Shown: in pieces, positions 11,001 through 19,859 of the stretch
How positions within the stretch are numbered: the stretch's first letter is position 1
Layout: the number at the start of each line of letters is the position of its first letter
DNA from: an uncultured Bacteroidales bacterium
GTDB lineage: Bacteria; Bacteroidota; Bacteroidia; Bacteroidales; UBA932
Assembly: GCA_905235995.1 (NCBI GenBank)
Contig: CAJONI010000026.1
Coordinates: 17,757 to 81,756 of the forward strand
Length of the DNA stretch: 64,000 nucleotides
Reading direction: 5' to 3'
The notes under the pieces: generated by a model
Database searches by the model: none
Told to the model about the DNA's origin: nothing
The model's input: only the letters and a program-made list of their open reading frames with translations
Program-made: the position numbers and the translations under genes

Positions 11001-12123
11001 GGATGAAAATCTGGAAAAGGTTTTCGAGCGCTTCTTCCAGAGCGACGTGCTGGACGCCAAGATGGGAAGCGGCGTGGGCCTCAGCCTGACGCAGATGCTG
11101 GTGGAGCTGCACCATGGTGCGATCACGGCCTACAACACTGACGGGGGAGTGTGCTTCAGTGTGACGATGCCTGTAGGCTGCGCCCATCTTTCGAAACGGG
11201 AGATGTCGGCCACGTCCCACCACAAGGACCTTTATACGAAGATACCTTCCACCGAAGAGATGGTCCGCAGCACCGAGGACATCGAGTTCAAGCCTGCGGC
11301 GGAATCGTCCGACAAGGTTGCCAGACGCAAGCGCAATGTGGTCATCGTGGACGACGATCCGGAGATACGCGACTATCTGCTGGCAGAACTCCGTTCGCAG
11401 TACAACGTGAAAACCTTCCCCGGTGCCCGGGAGGCCTGGGCCGACATTTCCGTAGCACAGCCCGACGTCGTGGTCACTGACCTCAAGATGGAGGGCATGG
11501 ACGGCCTGGAACTTTGCCGGAAAATCCGCCGCAATCCCGTCACGAACCATATCCCCATCATCGTATTCACCTCTTCTTCCGATGAAAGCAGCCATCTGGA
11601 CAGCATCGACAGCGGCGCTGACCGTTTCCTTTCCAAGCCGCTCTCGATCGACCTGCTCAAGAGCAGCCTGGCGCAGCTGATCAGTTCCCGTGACACTATC
11701 CGTGGCAAATTCTCCGGAAGCCCTCACTACGATTACGATGAAGTCAAGGTCGCAACGTCGGGAATGGGTTTCATGGACAGGGTCATGTCGTTGGTGAAGC
11801 AAAACCTGGACAATCCGGACTTCGGGGTTGAGGACATGAGCCGGGAGGTCGGCATGAGCCGGGTACATCTGAACCGAAGATTGAAGGAGACACTCGGCAT
11901 ATCACCTTCCAGCCTTATCAAGTCCACGCGCATGAAACAGGCGGCATATCTGATGGTGCACGACAAGGTGAACATCTCCGAGGTGGCCTACAGGGTGGGC
12001 TTCTCCACGCCCTCTTATTTTTCCAATTCCTTCCGCAGCTACTTCGGCATGTCGCCCAAGGAATTCGTCGCCAGGTATTCAAATTCCACTGACCGCGAAG
12101 CCCTCGACAAGCTGTTTCAATAG
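8041..12123 (+). CDS. Hybrid two-component system sensor/regulator (Reg_prop/Y_Y_Y periplasmic sensor, HisKA, HATPase, REC, AraC HTH)
   Basis: Beta-propeller repeats (GRGFIWIATENGLARFDG, GKLWIGTYLDG); H-box NISHEIRTPLTLL; VVIVDDDPEIRDYL...VTDLKMEGMDGLEL; AraC HTH C-terminus. TAAATTTG -7 box at 8007-8014. Confidence 0.95.
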   Translation: MKQFWYIFIVFSVLCMLPSVADAQRPRLYTSDSGLPSSHVNYIYQDGRGFIWIATENGLARFDGQDFLTFRYRRDKTDALASDLVMSVFEDSCGALWIGTSMGLQIFQPDSRSFSLFDFQDPDVPGSTQHISSMIEVKVGNDETELWVATSQHGIYVIDPISHEMKGNRRTLLDMNIPSPYVHCLFQDSRGWVWIGGETGGLSVVDGASLQRKDVGLDPVVHVRAFAEDPSSGDILIASMNGIFVYRASSRTIHASRNPAARRCQVFSLIYSPAQRGGREFLVGTETRGLCTYDMDSDRLDDADIPSRSQDISRWKVHSLMQDNQGNIWIGAFQTGVMVVPRSMYGFEYTAVDRGCVSSLAKDPRDGSLWIGIDGGGLLKISPDGRRTVFNSSNSALTNDSVMGLVFDRHGKLWIGTYLDGTFTYTPSQGFRRFSTHPPGEAFHISCLAYDPVGDIIYAGTYGEGLGMISASDGRVVRRITEDINKWVHTVYIDKAGIAWLGTANGLMCYNHSNGKLSSYNLGDSSQKARVYCVHEASDGRFLIGSGEGLMVCDRTSGTVSVYSEADGLSNDVVEAIQEDSDGRFWVATSFGLNRFDPASGNFSNFYSYDGLQGNEFHFGASMKDDDGRLYFGGTGGLTSFYPEFLQMSHPVPPLYFSRLTVLNEEVDYDSSRENNILDKHITEAGRITLPYKSNSFALEFAVLEYTNPLKIRYACKMDRFDKEWRILPFSVHTASFTNLPAGRYTLNVKAFFDGAPEEYSTTSIEVRVLSPWYLTFWAYLAYLIVLLALAWLVIYFRRRRVERIREQEASEIKELKLKMFTNISHEIRTPLTLLMSPLKQMRESETEPHRKDLYNLMYRNSLRILRLVNQIMDMRKVDEGKMQLHFLETDIVYFVRDIMQSFDNMAVTRNIALVLEPEAEVVNLWIDQGNFDKIIFNLLSNAFKHTPDGGSITIRISAPKKNGGSLPPDISRQVGITVTNSGSHIEDENLEKVFERFFQSDVLDAKMGSGVGLSLTQMLVELHHGAITAYNTDGGVCFSVTMPVGCAHLSKREMSATSHHKDLYTKIPSTEEMVRSTEDIEFKPAAESSDKVARRKRNVVIVDDDPEIRDYLLAELRSQYNVKTFPGAREAWADISVAQPDVVVTDLKMEGMDGLELCRKIRRNPVTNHIPIIVFTSSSDESSHLDSIDSGADRFLSKPLSIDLLKSSLAQLISSRDTIRGKFSGSPHYDYDEVKVATSGMGFMDRVMSLVKQNLDNPDFGVEDMSREVGMSRVHLNRRLKETLGISPSSLIKSTRMKQAAYLMVHDKVNISEVAYRVGFSTPSYFSNSFRSYFGMSPKEFVARYSNSTDREALDKLFQ

Positions 12124-12208
12124 CATAACTGGTATAAGTTCCGTTTTTTACCAAATATGTAACGAATGTGACAAGTTTGATACATTTTTGTAATTCACTG
12201 AAACATTC

Positions 12209-12236
12209 ATGGCCCCTTCGAGGGGCCATTTTTTAT
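12209..12236 (+). terminator. Rho-independent terminator after the HTCS gene
   Basis: ATGGCCCCT-TCG-AGGGGCCAT perfect stem followed by TTTTTTAT; merges into a TAGTTTTG -7 box (12236-12243) for the next gene. Confidence 0.88.
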
Positions 12237-12269
12237 AGTTTTGTATTAGAAAAAACCTAAATCAAAATA

Positions 12270-13694
12270 ATGGGTAATCAGACTTCCGAGGCCAAAGGCT
12301 TCTATAAATTAAGTTGGATGCAAAGGATAGGGTTCGGCGCCGGCGACATGGCGCAGAACCTGATCTACCAGACCATCAGCATCTGGCTGCTGTTCTACTA
12401 TACGAATGTCTTCGGCCTCAGGCCTTCAGTCGCGGCCGTGATGTTCCTGGTGGTGCGTCTGGTGGACGTGATCTGGGACCCCATCGTGGGGACCTTCGTC
12501 GACAAGAGCAACCCCAGGTGGGGAAAATACCGTTCATGGCTCATCCTCGGCGGCATTCCTCTTGTGGTGCTGGCCATCCTGTGCTTCTGGAACGGGTTCA
12601 GCGGATCGCTGGTATATGCCTATGTCACCTATGTCGGCATGTCGATGTGCTATACCCTGGTCAACGTGCCTTACGGAGCGCTCAACGCCTCCCTCACCCG
12701 CGACACCAACGAGATAACCATCCTTACCAGCACCCGCATGTTCATGGCCAACCTCGGAGCCCTGTGTGTCAAGTCTCTCCCCCTGATCATCGCCATCTTC
12801 GCCCCCAAGGTCCTGGACCCCGCGACTGGCAGGGAAGTGGCGGTGTACAACACTCCCGAGTCCGCCTCGGCCTGGTTCATAACCATGACCATCTTCGCCC
12901 TGGCGGGGCTGCTGCTGCTGATCTTCTGCTTCACGCAGTGCAAGGAAAGGGTGGTGATGGACGAGAAGGCCTCGGCCGACGTGAAGGTGAGCGACCTCTG
13001 GATGGAGTTCGTGCGCAACAAGCCGCTGCGCGTACTCGCCTTCTTCTTCATCACGGCATTCGCGATGATGAGCGTGGGCAATGCCGCAGATTCCTATTTC
13101 ATGACCTACAACGTGAAGGCCACCCCGCTGCTGACCACCCTGTTCATGTGGCTGGGAACCATTCCGGCCTTCATCTTCATGCCCCTGGTGCCTGCCATCA
13201 AGCGCAAGATCGGCAAGAAGGGCATGTTCTACTTTTTCCTCGGGACGGCAATCGTGGGCATGGCCATGATGTACACCTTCGTGTCGATACCGGCAACCAA
13301 GGACAATTTCGTGCTGCTCTGCATCGCCCAGTTCGTCAAGTCCACGGGCATCATCACCGCCACGGGCTACATGTGGGCCCTGGTGCCCGAAGTCATAGCC
13401 TACGGTGAATTCACCACAGGCAAGCGCATAGCGGGCATCGTCAACGCCCTGACAGGCATTTTCTTCAAGGCGGGAATGGCCCTCGGCGGCGTAGTCCCCG
13501 GACTCGTGCTGGCGATCGTGGGGTTCCAGCCCGGTGTCGAGCAGACCCCGCTGGCCCTTCAGGGCATACTGTGGATGGTCTGCGTGATACCGGCGGTACT
13601 CCTCATGCTTGCCATCTGGATCATCTCCAAATATGAACTGTCCGACGAAAGGATGGATGAAATCAACCGTGCGATAGAAGCACGCTCACTATAA
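12270..13694 (+). CDS. MFS transporter, GPH (glycoside-pentoside-hexuronide:cation symporter/MelB) family
   Basis: 12-TM-like hydrophobic protein; GFGAGDMAQNLIYQ, VRLVDVIWDPIVGTFVDKSNPRWGKYRSWLI typical of the GPH family. Confidence 0.92.
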   Translation: MGNQTSEAKGFYKLSWMQRIGFGAGDMAQNLIYQTISIWLLFYYTNVFGLRPSVAAVMFLVVRLVDVIWDPIVGTFVDKSNPRWGKYRSWLILGGIPLVVLAILCFWNGFSGSLVYAYVTYVGMSMCYTLVNVPYGALNASLTRDTNEITILTSTRMFMANLGALCVKSLPLIIAIFAPKVLDPATGREVAVYNTPESASAWFITMTIFALAGLLLLIFCFTQCKERVVMDEKASADVKVSDLWMEFVRNKPLRVLAFFFITAFAMMSVGNAADSYFMTYNVKATPLLTTLFMWLGTIPAFIFMPLVPAIKRKIGKKGMFYFFLGTAIVGMAMMYTFVSIPATKDNFVLLCIAQFVKSTGIITATGYMWALVPEVIAYGEFTTGKRIAGIVNALTGIFFKAGMALGGVVPGLVLAIVGFQPGVEQTPLALQGILWMVCVIPAVLLMLAIWIISKYELSDERMDEINRAIEARSL

Positions 13695-13706
13695 GCAGAA
13701 ACAGCC

Positions 13707-14702
13707 ATGGCAGATAAAGTGATCAAACGTTACCTTTTCCCGGACGACTACATGGCGGACCCGTCCGTCCATGTCTTCGACGGCAAGCTCTATATCTATC
13801 CGTCCCACGACTGGGCAGCCCCCGTCCCGGAAGACGATTTCGGAAGCCAGCACGACATGAAGGACTATCACGTCCTGTCACTGGAAGGTCCCGACCCCAT
13901 GACCTCCCCGGTGAAGGACTGGGGCAAGGTCCTGGACCTGAAGGATATCCCGTGGGCCAGGAGGCAGCTTTGGGATTGCGACGTGGTCCGTGGACGCGAC
14001 GGGCGCTACTACATGTACTATCCCGCCAAGGACAAGACTGACATCTTCCGCTGCGGAGTGGCAATCTCCGACAAGCCCACCGGACCGTTCGTACCGGAGC
14101 CGGATCCCATCCGCGGAAGTTATTCCATAGACATGGCCGTCCTGCATGACGATGCGGACGGTGAGTATTATATGTATTTCGGTGGCATCTGGGGCGGCCA
14201 GCTCCAGCGCTACCGCGACAACCTGGCGCAGGACTGCGGGACCTCCTACCCGGAGGACGGAGAACCAGCCATCCCCCCCCGCGTCGTGCGCCTTTCTCAT
14301 GACATGCTGCAGTTCGCAGAGGATTCCCGTCCGGTCGTAATACTGGACCAGGCGGGAAAGCCCCTCACCGTGGGCGACACCCACCGTCGCTTCTTCGAGG
14401 CAAGCTGGATGCACAAATACCAGGGAAAGTACTACTTCAGCTACTCTACCGGCGATACGCATCATCTCTGCTATGCCATAGGCGACAATCCTTACGGACC
14501 GTTCACCTACACGGGAGAACTCCTGACGCCTGTCGTAGGCTGGACCACCCACCACGCCATCGTGGAATACGGCGGCAAATGGTGGCTCTTCCACCACGAC
14601 AGCGTCCCTTCCGGAGGCATCACGCGCCTGAGGAGCCTCAAGGTCTGCGAGCTGAAATATAATCCGGACGGAACGATTCAGACGGTCGATGGAATTGATT
14701 AG
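13707..14702 (+). CDS. Glycoside hydrolase family 43 protein (no signal peptide; likely cytoplasmic beta-xylosidase/arabinofuranosidase)
   Basis: MADPSVHVFDGKLYIYPSHD, WDCDVVRGRDGRYYMYYPAKD, FFEASWMHKYQGKYYFSYSTGD typical of the GH43 five-bladed propeller. Confidence 0.88.
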   Translation: MADKVIKRYLFPDDYMADPSVHVFDGKLYIYPSHDWAAPVPEDDFGSQHDMKDYHVLSLEGPDPMTSPVKDWGKVLDLKDIPWARRQLWDCDVVRGRDGRYYMYYPAKDKTDIFRCGVAISDKPTGPFVPEPDPIRGSYSIDMAVLHDDADGEYYMYFGGIWGGQLQRYRDNLAQDCGTSYPEDGEPAIPPRVVRLSHDMLQFAEDSRPVVILDQAGKPLTVGDTHRRFFEASWMHKYQGKYYFSYSTGDTHHLCYAIGDNPYGPFTYTGELLTPVVGWTTHHAIVEYGGKWWLFHHDSVPSGGITRLRSLKVCELKYNPDGTIQTVDGID

Positions 14703-14729
14703 GGTTAGGATAGTATTGGTAATTTGTGT

Positions 14730-14777
14730 GCTTCTTCCGGTGCTTTGAGCACCGGAAGAAGCGGCCGTCTTTTTTTT
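14730..14777 (+). terminator. Rho-independent terminator after GH43
   Basis: GCTTCTTCCGGTGC-TTTGA-GCACCGGAAGAAGC, perfect 14-bp stem, then GGCCGTCTTTTTTTTT. Confidence 0.85.
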
Positions 14778-14800
14778 TCGGAAAATCGTATCTTTGTCCC

Positions 14801-16057
14801 GTGAAACCTACATCGATACGTAAAATCCTTGCTTCAGCGTTGCTGGCGATGGGTCTGCTCCTGGCGGGTTGTGAACCTGTCGAGCCTGAGCCTGTCGTTC
14901 CCGTGCCCGATCCTGAGCCCGAACCGGAGGTGGAGGAGGTTTTCGAGACCGCGGCTCAGGCCGTGGACCACATGGGTGCCGGATGGAACCTTGGCAACAC
15001 CCTCGACAGCAACAGCGGAGACCTCGACAACATGTGGATAGAGGCATGGACCCAGCGTACCCCCAAAGATTATGAAACCGCCTGGGGACAGCCTCAGGCC
15101 ACCCGCAGCCTGATCCACATGTTCAAGGAAGCCGGGTTCGGCGCCATACGCGTCCCTGTGACCTGGTATCCCCATATGGGGAAGATAACCCTCCACGGCA
15201 GAACCAAATGGGACCCTTCCACCTGGACGGGCACTGAAGTGGACGCCGCCTGGATGGCCCGTGTCAAGGAAGTGGTCGACTATGTGATAGACGAAGGCAT
15301 GTACTGCATTCTCAATGTCCATCACGACACCGGAGCCTCTTCCACGGCATGGCTGGTGGCGGGGGAGAAGGAGTTCCAAGCCGCGCAGAGCCGCTACGAA
15401 TCCCTTTGGGAACAGATAGCCAATACTTTCAAGGACTACGGCGAGAAGCTGCTCTTCGAGTCCTACAACGAGATGCTGGACTCCTATGATTCATGGTGCT
15501 TCGCATCGTTCGCGACTCCGGCCCGTTACGATGCGGCGGTGGCGGCGTCGGCATATAATGGAATCAACAGCTATGCCCGCCTGTTCGTTGAGACGGTACG
15601 CGGGACCGGCGGAAACAACGCCCAGCGCAACCTCGTCGTAAACACCTACGGCGCCTGCAGCGGCGACGGCACCTGGAACAGCCACCTCAAGGATCCACTC
15701 AACCAGCTGATGCTCCCGGAGGCCCCGGGACATATCGCCGTGCAGATCCACAGCTACTGGGAAGCCGACAAGTTCGCATCGCAGAAAGCCGACATCGACA
15801 AACTGTTCACCAACATCGACGCCTGCCTGGTCAAGCGTCTCGGCGTTCCCGTGATCATAGGGGAGTGGGGCGGGGGAACCGGAGAGGACAGCAATGCGAA
15901 TGTGGAATTCGCCTCCTACTTTTCCAAAAAGGCAAAGGCCGCCGGAGTGGCGACCTTCTGGTGGATGGGCCTTTCGGACGGCGACGACCGGTCGGCCCCC
16001 CGCTGGTCCATGCCCCGGACCAAGGCGGTCATCATTCAGGCACAGTCGGGCGAATAA
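14801..16057 (+). CDS. Glycoside hydrolase family 5 (endoglucanase-like) lipoprotein; probable GTG start
   Basis: VKPTSIRKILASALLAMGLLLAGC lipobox; GAGWNLGNTLDS, ETAWGQPQATRSLI, FESYNEMLD, VPVIIGEWGGG. The ORF track start at 14726 lies in the terminator. Confidence 0.88.
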   Translation: MKPTSIRKILASALLAMGLLLAGCEPVEPEPVVPVPDPEPEPEVEEVFETAAQAVDHMGAGWNLGNTLDSNSGDLDNMWIEAWTQRTPKDYETAWGQPQATRSLIHMFKEAGFGAIRVPVTWYPHMGKITLHGRTKWDPSTWTGTEVDAAWMARVKEVVDYVIDEGMYCILNVHHDTGASSTAWLVAGEKEFQAAQSRYESLWEQIANTFKDYGEKLLFESYNEMLDSYDSWCFASFATPARYDAAVAASAYNGINSYARLFVETVRGTGGNNAQRNLVVNTYGACSGDGTWNSHLKDPLNQLMLPEAPGHIAVQIHSYWEADKFASQKADIDKLFTNIDACLVKRLGVPVIIGEWGGGTGEDSNANVEFASYFSKKAKAAGVATFWWMGLSDGDDRSAPRWSMPRTKAVIIQAQSGE

Positions 16058-16757
16058 ACCGTCCCGGAAGCCGGTCGGGGAGTTCTGCCATCCGCTCCAG
16101 GCGGAGCAGCTTCGGGTGTTCGTATTCTTCAGTCTTTTCGTGCTCCCAGAGTATGCGGAAGGGGATGTGTACGCCCCATCCGCCGAGTTCGAGCACCGGC
16201 GCTATGTCCGACTTGAAGGAATTGCCTACCATCAGCAGGGCTTCCGGCAGTATGCTTTCCTCCCGGCAGAGCTGGCTGTAGGTCTCGAGTGACTTGTTGG
16301 AAGTGATGACGATGCGGTCGAAGAGGCCGCCCAGGCCGCTGCGCCCGATCTTGTGCTCCTGGTCGAGCAGGTCGCCCTTGGTGAGCAACACCATGCGGTA
16401 GCGCCCCGTGGCCCGGATTTCTTCCAGTGCTTCGCGCACACCGGGCAGGGGAGCGGCGGGGTTGCGGATTATGTCCCTTCCCGTCTCGAGTATGCGCCCC
16501 ACCATGCTTCCGGTGAGGCGGTCGCCCGCGAGCCTGACGGATGTTTCAAGCAGGGATATCAGATAGGGCTTGGCTCCGTAGCCCAGCTCGGCCATGTTGG
16601 CGGCTTCAGTGGCGTAAAGCTCCGCTGAAAGCGACTCCAGGGTGCCGAACTCGTGCAACTCCTCCGCCCATTTCCTTTCCCCCTCCCTGAAGAGAGGTTC
16701 GTTCTCCCACAGGGTGTCGTCGGCATCGAAAGCTATGACCTTGACGTTCTCGAACAT
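16032..16757 (-). CDS. HAD superfamily hydrolase
   Basis: MFENVKVIAFDADDTLWENE (DxDxT/V motif I), MVLLTKGD motif II, LLMVGNSFKSDIAPVLELGGWGVHIP. -7 box TATCTTTG at 16787-16780 on the minus strand. Confidence 0.9.
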   Translation of the reverse strand: MFENVKVIAFDADDTLWENEPLFREGERKWAEELHEFGTLESLSAELYATEAANMAELGYGAKPYLISLLETSVRLAGDRLTGSMVGRILETGRDIIRNPAAPLPGVREALEEIRATGRYRMVLLTKGDLLDQEHKIGRSGLGGLFDRIVITSNKSLETYSQLCREESILPEALLMVGNSFKSDIAPVLELGGWGVHIPFRILWEHEKTEEYEHPKLLRLERMAELPDRLPGRFIRPTVPE

Positions 16758-16838
16758 GACACGAAAATCGAATTTTCGCCAAAGATACGAAGGATAGTGC
16801 AAAATACTTATCTTTGTCGCCATAACATTTTAAAAATC

Positions 16839-18395
16839 ATGAAACGTATCTCTCTCATCCTGTTCTGGGCGCTGCTTGCATTCAGCCTGCCCGGAAGCGT
16901 CCTGGCACAGGACAAGACCGTAAGGAAAATCATTGAAATCGGAACCACGGACAACCGGACCATGGAGCACGACGACTTCCTGGCCAACGTGATCGGCGGC
17001 CGCCTCATCGGTTCCGCCGCCCTGACGGAGGCTGAAGCCTGGGTGAAGGAGCAGTTCGAGTCGTGGGGGCTTGAGGTGATGGTGCAGGAGGCCGGCCAGA
17101 TCAACGTGGGTTTCAACCGCGGTCCCTGGTTCGGCAGGATGCTGAGCGAAGACGGCATGGTGCTGCATTTCGGGACTCCGTCCTATACTGCAGGCACGCG
17201 CGGCAAGCAGGCGGGACATGTGCTCATGGAACCCAGGACCCGCCGCGACTTCGACCGTATGAAGGGTGCGCTGAAGGGCGCCTGGGTGCTGCTCGACGCC
17301 GAATCGAACGGAATGGCCATCGACTGGTCGGCCAAGGCCGACGAGAAGCGCGCCGAAGTTATCGCAAAGAATGAGGAGATCGACCGCGAGAACAACGAGA
17401 TACGCCGCTGGAATTATGAAAACCGCGACGCCGAGCCCAAGCCGCTGAAGAAATATGAGACCGCCCCGGCCCTGTTCTACCGCGAGATGGTCGAGGCCGG
17501 TGTGCTGGGATTCATCCGTTCGGCCAAGGTGCCCCTTCAGGTGTTGTACGACCGTGCCAACTGCTACGACATCACCATGGAGAACCTGCCGCGCGTCTGC
17601 GACATCCTGCTCGACGAGGCCCAGTTCAAGGTGGTCAGGGAGAAGGTGCTCCGCAAGGACATCTTCCAGCTGGAATTCGAGATCCGCAACCATTTCTACC
17701 GCGGTCCGGTGAAATATCACAACGTGATCGGCATCCTGCGCGGAAGCAAGTATCCGAAGGAATACGTGATGGCCGGCGGCCACCTCGACGCCTATGACAT
17801 CGGCACCGGCGCGGTCGACGACGGCAACGGCACTTCCGTGACCATGGAGGCGGCCCGCCTGCTGGCCACTGCCGGCGCGAAGCCCCGGCGCACGATGCTT
17901 TTCTGCATCTGGACGGGCGAGGAGTTCGGCCTGCTTGGCTCGAAGTTCTTCGTGGAAAACAAGACCGTGCCCCTCGACAAGATATCCAACTATTTCAACC
18001 GTGACGGAGGCCCGCTCTGCGCCACGAGCATCATGGTGCCCCCGGCCATGTATGATGACTTCGTGGAAGTATGCAAGCCTCTGGAAGGCGTCAATCCCGA
18101 TTTCCCCTTCACCGTGAACAAGCGTGAAGGTCCGGCCCAGCCGCGCCCGACCCGCGCCGGCGGCAGCGACCACGCCTATTTCGCGATGAACGGAGTGCCG
18201 GCCATCTCCTTCCGCGAGACCGACCCCAAGGGCTACAACTTCGAGTATCGCGAGATCTGGCACACGGAGCACGACATCTTCAACAAGACGATTCCCGAAT
18301 ACATGGAGCACTCGGCCGTGGTGACCGCCGTGGTCATGTACGGCCTTGCGAACCTCGACCACCTGCTCTCCCGCGAAGGACTCTACAAGGAGTAA
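16839..18395 (+). CDS. Secreted M28 family zinc metallopeptidase
   Basis: Signal peptide; GGHLDAYDIGTGAVDDGNGTSVTMEAARLL; FCIWTGEEFGLLGSK; GGSDHAYFAMNGVPAISFRETDP. TATCTTTG -7 box at 16809-16816. Confidence 0.92.
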   Translation: MKRISLILFWALLAFSLPGSVLAQDKTVRKIIEIGTTDNRTMEHDDFLANVIGGRLIGSAALTEAEAWVKEQFESWGLEVMVQEAGQINVGFNRGPWFGRMLSEDGMVLHFGTPSYTAGTRGKQAGHVLMEPRTRRDFDRMKGALKGAWVLLDAESNGMAIDWSAKADEKRAEVIAKNEEIDRENNEIRRWNYENRDAEPKPLKKYETAPALFYREMVEAGVLGFIRSAKVPLQVLYDRANCYDITMENLPRVCDILLDEAQFKVVREKVLRKDIFQLEFEIRNHFYRGPVKYHNVIGILRGSKYPKEYVMAGGHLDAYDIGTGAVDDGNGTSVTMEAARLLATAGAKPRRTMLFCIWTGEEFGLLGSKFFVENKTVPLDKISNYFNRDGGPLCATSIMVPPAMYDDFVEVCKPLEGVNPDFPFTVNKREGPAQPRPTRAGGSDHAYFAMNGVPAISFRETDPKGYNFEYREIWHTEHDIFNKTIPEYMEHSAVVTAVVMYGLANLDHLLSREGLYKE

Positions 18396-19432
18396 TCCAG
18401 CAGGATCACCTTCACGAACTCATTGGTCAGCCGCTTCCTTCCCATCAGGCCGGCCAGGTGGCTCATGCCCCCCTGCGAGTCAGCCAGAAGGATGAGGCAG
18501 CGGCGTCCGTCCGGAAGCTGAGGGCCGAGACACATGCCTTCATAGTTCGCGAGGTTTACGTTGAAACCTGCCGCCGTCGAGGCGATGCGGGTTTCGAACT
18601 CGCAGAGCAACCTCTTGGACATTATCCCGGAAGTATTGACCGAAGGGTCGGCGAGATAGAGTTTGACGTGGGAAAAGGAATCCGTCAGGATTGCCCGCGA
18701 GCGCTTGATGGGCACGAATACTTCCCGCTCCAGCACTATGAGCCGTCCGTCGTCGAGCGCGGCGAGTGCCGATATGCCAAAGACATACGCCAGGGCTGCG
18801 GGGCCTCCCTTCTGGGGCCTGATCGGCTCGTCCATCCGGTATAGCCAGCATCCGTCCGGCTGGTGCCGGGAATTGAAACGCTGGAAGCGGTGAAGCCTTG
18901 AATCTTCCCCATCCTCCTTGAGGGGAGCTTCGGTGGTGGTCCAGAACTTGCCCGTGGTCGCATTGTAGGTGAGGGCTTCGAATCCCAGGTTCTTCTGTAT
19001 GGCCGACTTGTCAAATTCCGGCGGAATCCTGAAGCTTTTTCCGGTCGCATTCCCGTCGAGGTCGTATTCTCGGATAGACTGGTCGCTTTCGGCTGATACA
19101 TAGAGCTTTCCGTTGGCGTAGGCTATACCCTCGCAGTCCAGTCCGGATTCCCTGGACATTTCCGTCGCTTCCGGCACCGTAAGCCGGACCTGCGCCGCCC
19201 GTACGCTTCCGTCTTCCCTCAGGGGAATGTCGAAGAAAACGATGCCGCCTCCGTTCCTCTTGTCATCCACCACGGCATAGCGGTCCCCGCCCAGCCAGGT
19301 GATGCCGGAATACTGTCCCGGCTCAACGCGCAGCATCTGCTGCGGCAGCTCCGTCACCTTGAGGTCCTGGGCGGACACGGCGGTCAGGGAGAGCCCCGCT
19401 GCGACGAGCATGCACAAAATGATCCTTTTCAT
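18383..19432 (-). CDS. Secreted esterase-like activity of phytase family protein
   Basis: Signal peptide; YSGITWLGGDRYAVVDDKRNGG, GLDCEGIAYANGKLYVSAE, NLGFEALTYNATTGKFWTTTEAPL, NYEGMCLGPQLPDGRRCLILLADSQ. Confidence 0.75.
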   Translation of the reverse strand: MKRIILCMLVAAGLSLTAVSAQDLKVTELPQQMLRVEPGQYSGITWLGGDRYAVVDDKRNGGGIVFFDIPLREDGSVRAAQVRLTVPEATEMSRESGLDCEGIAYANGKLYVSAESDQSIREYDLDGNATGKSFRIPPEFDKSAIQKNLGFEALTYNATTGKFWTTTEAPLKEDGEDSRLHRFQRFNSRHQPDGCWLYRMDEPIRPQKGGPAALAYVFGISALAALDDGRLIVLEREVFVPIKRSRAILTDSFSHVKLYLADPSVNTSGIMSKRLLCEFETRIASTAAGFNVNLANYEGMCLGPQLPDGRRCLILLADSQGGMSHLAGLMGRKRLTNEFVKVILLDYSL

Positions 19433-19519
19433 GGGCGGTTTCGCTTTGAGTGGGCGAAGATAGTACTTTTTTTCACTATTTTTAAGAGTTATCTTTGTAG
19501 CCGCAATTTTAAGATTGAA

Positions 19520-19813
19520 ATGGAAAACAAGTCAAAATCTTGGGTCAAGGACCTCCTGGTGGCCTTCGCCGGGACCACGCTGTCCATCATACTGACCTTC
19601 GGCACATCCGCCCTCATCGACCATGTCAACCGCAACAAGGACCGCAGGATGACCGCCCTCATGGTGCTCAGCAACATTGAGTCGTCGGTCCGCTCCCTGG
19701 AGGAGAGCGACGGGATTGACCATATCTTTGAACATCCTGAAAACTATGCGGGAAACAGTCTTTCCGAAGAGGAAGTGATGGCTTTCACCGGCGAAAGGCT
19801 GCAGGCAAGGTAA
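19520..19813 (+). CDS. Small membrane protein, possibly C-terminally truncated
   Basis: Single N-terminal TM (DLLVAFAGTTLSIILTFGTSALI) plus soluble region; TATCTTTG -7 box at 19490-19497. Confidence 0.55.
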   Translation: MENKSKSWVKDLLVAFAGTTLSIILTFGTSALIDHVNRNKDRRMTALMVLSNIESSVRSLEESDGIDHIFEHPENYAGNSLSEEEVMAFTGERLQAR

Positions 19814-19859
19814 CGTCCTGCCTTTTTCCTTATATTTGCGAACAAAACAAAGCTATGCC

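Noticed and set aside
13986-14000. Further REP core-like matches (ggacgcga) elsewhere, e.g. within GH43 and ftsA
   Set aside because: Short matches inside coding sequence without the palindromic partner; expected by chance at this GC content.
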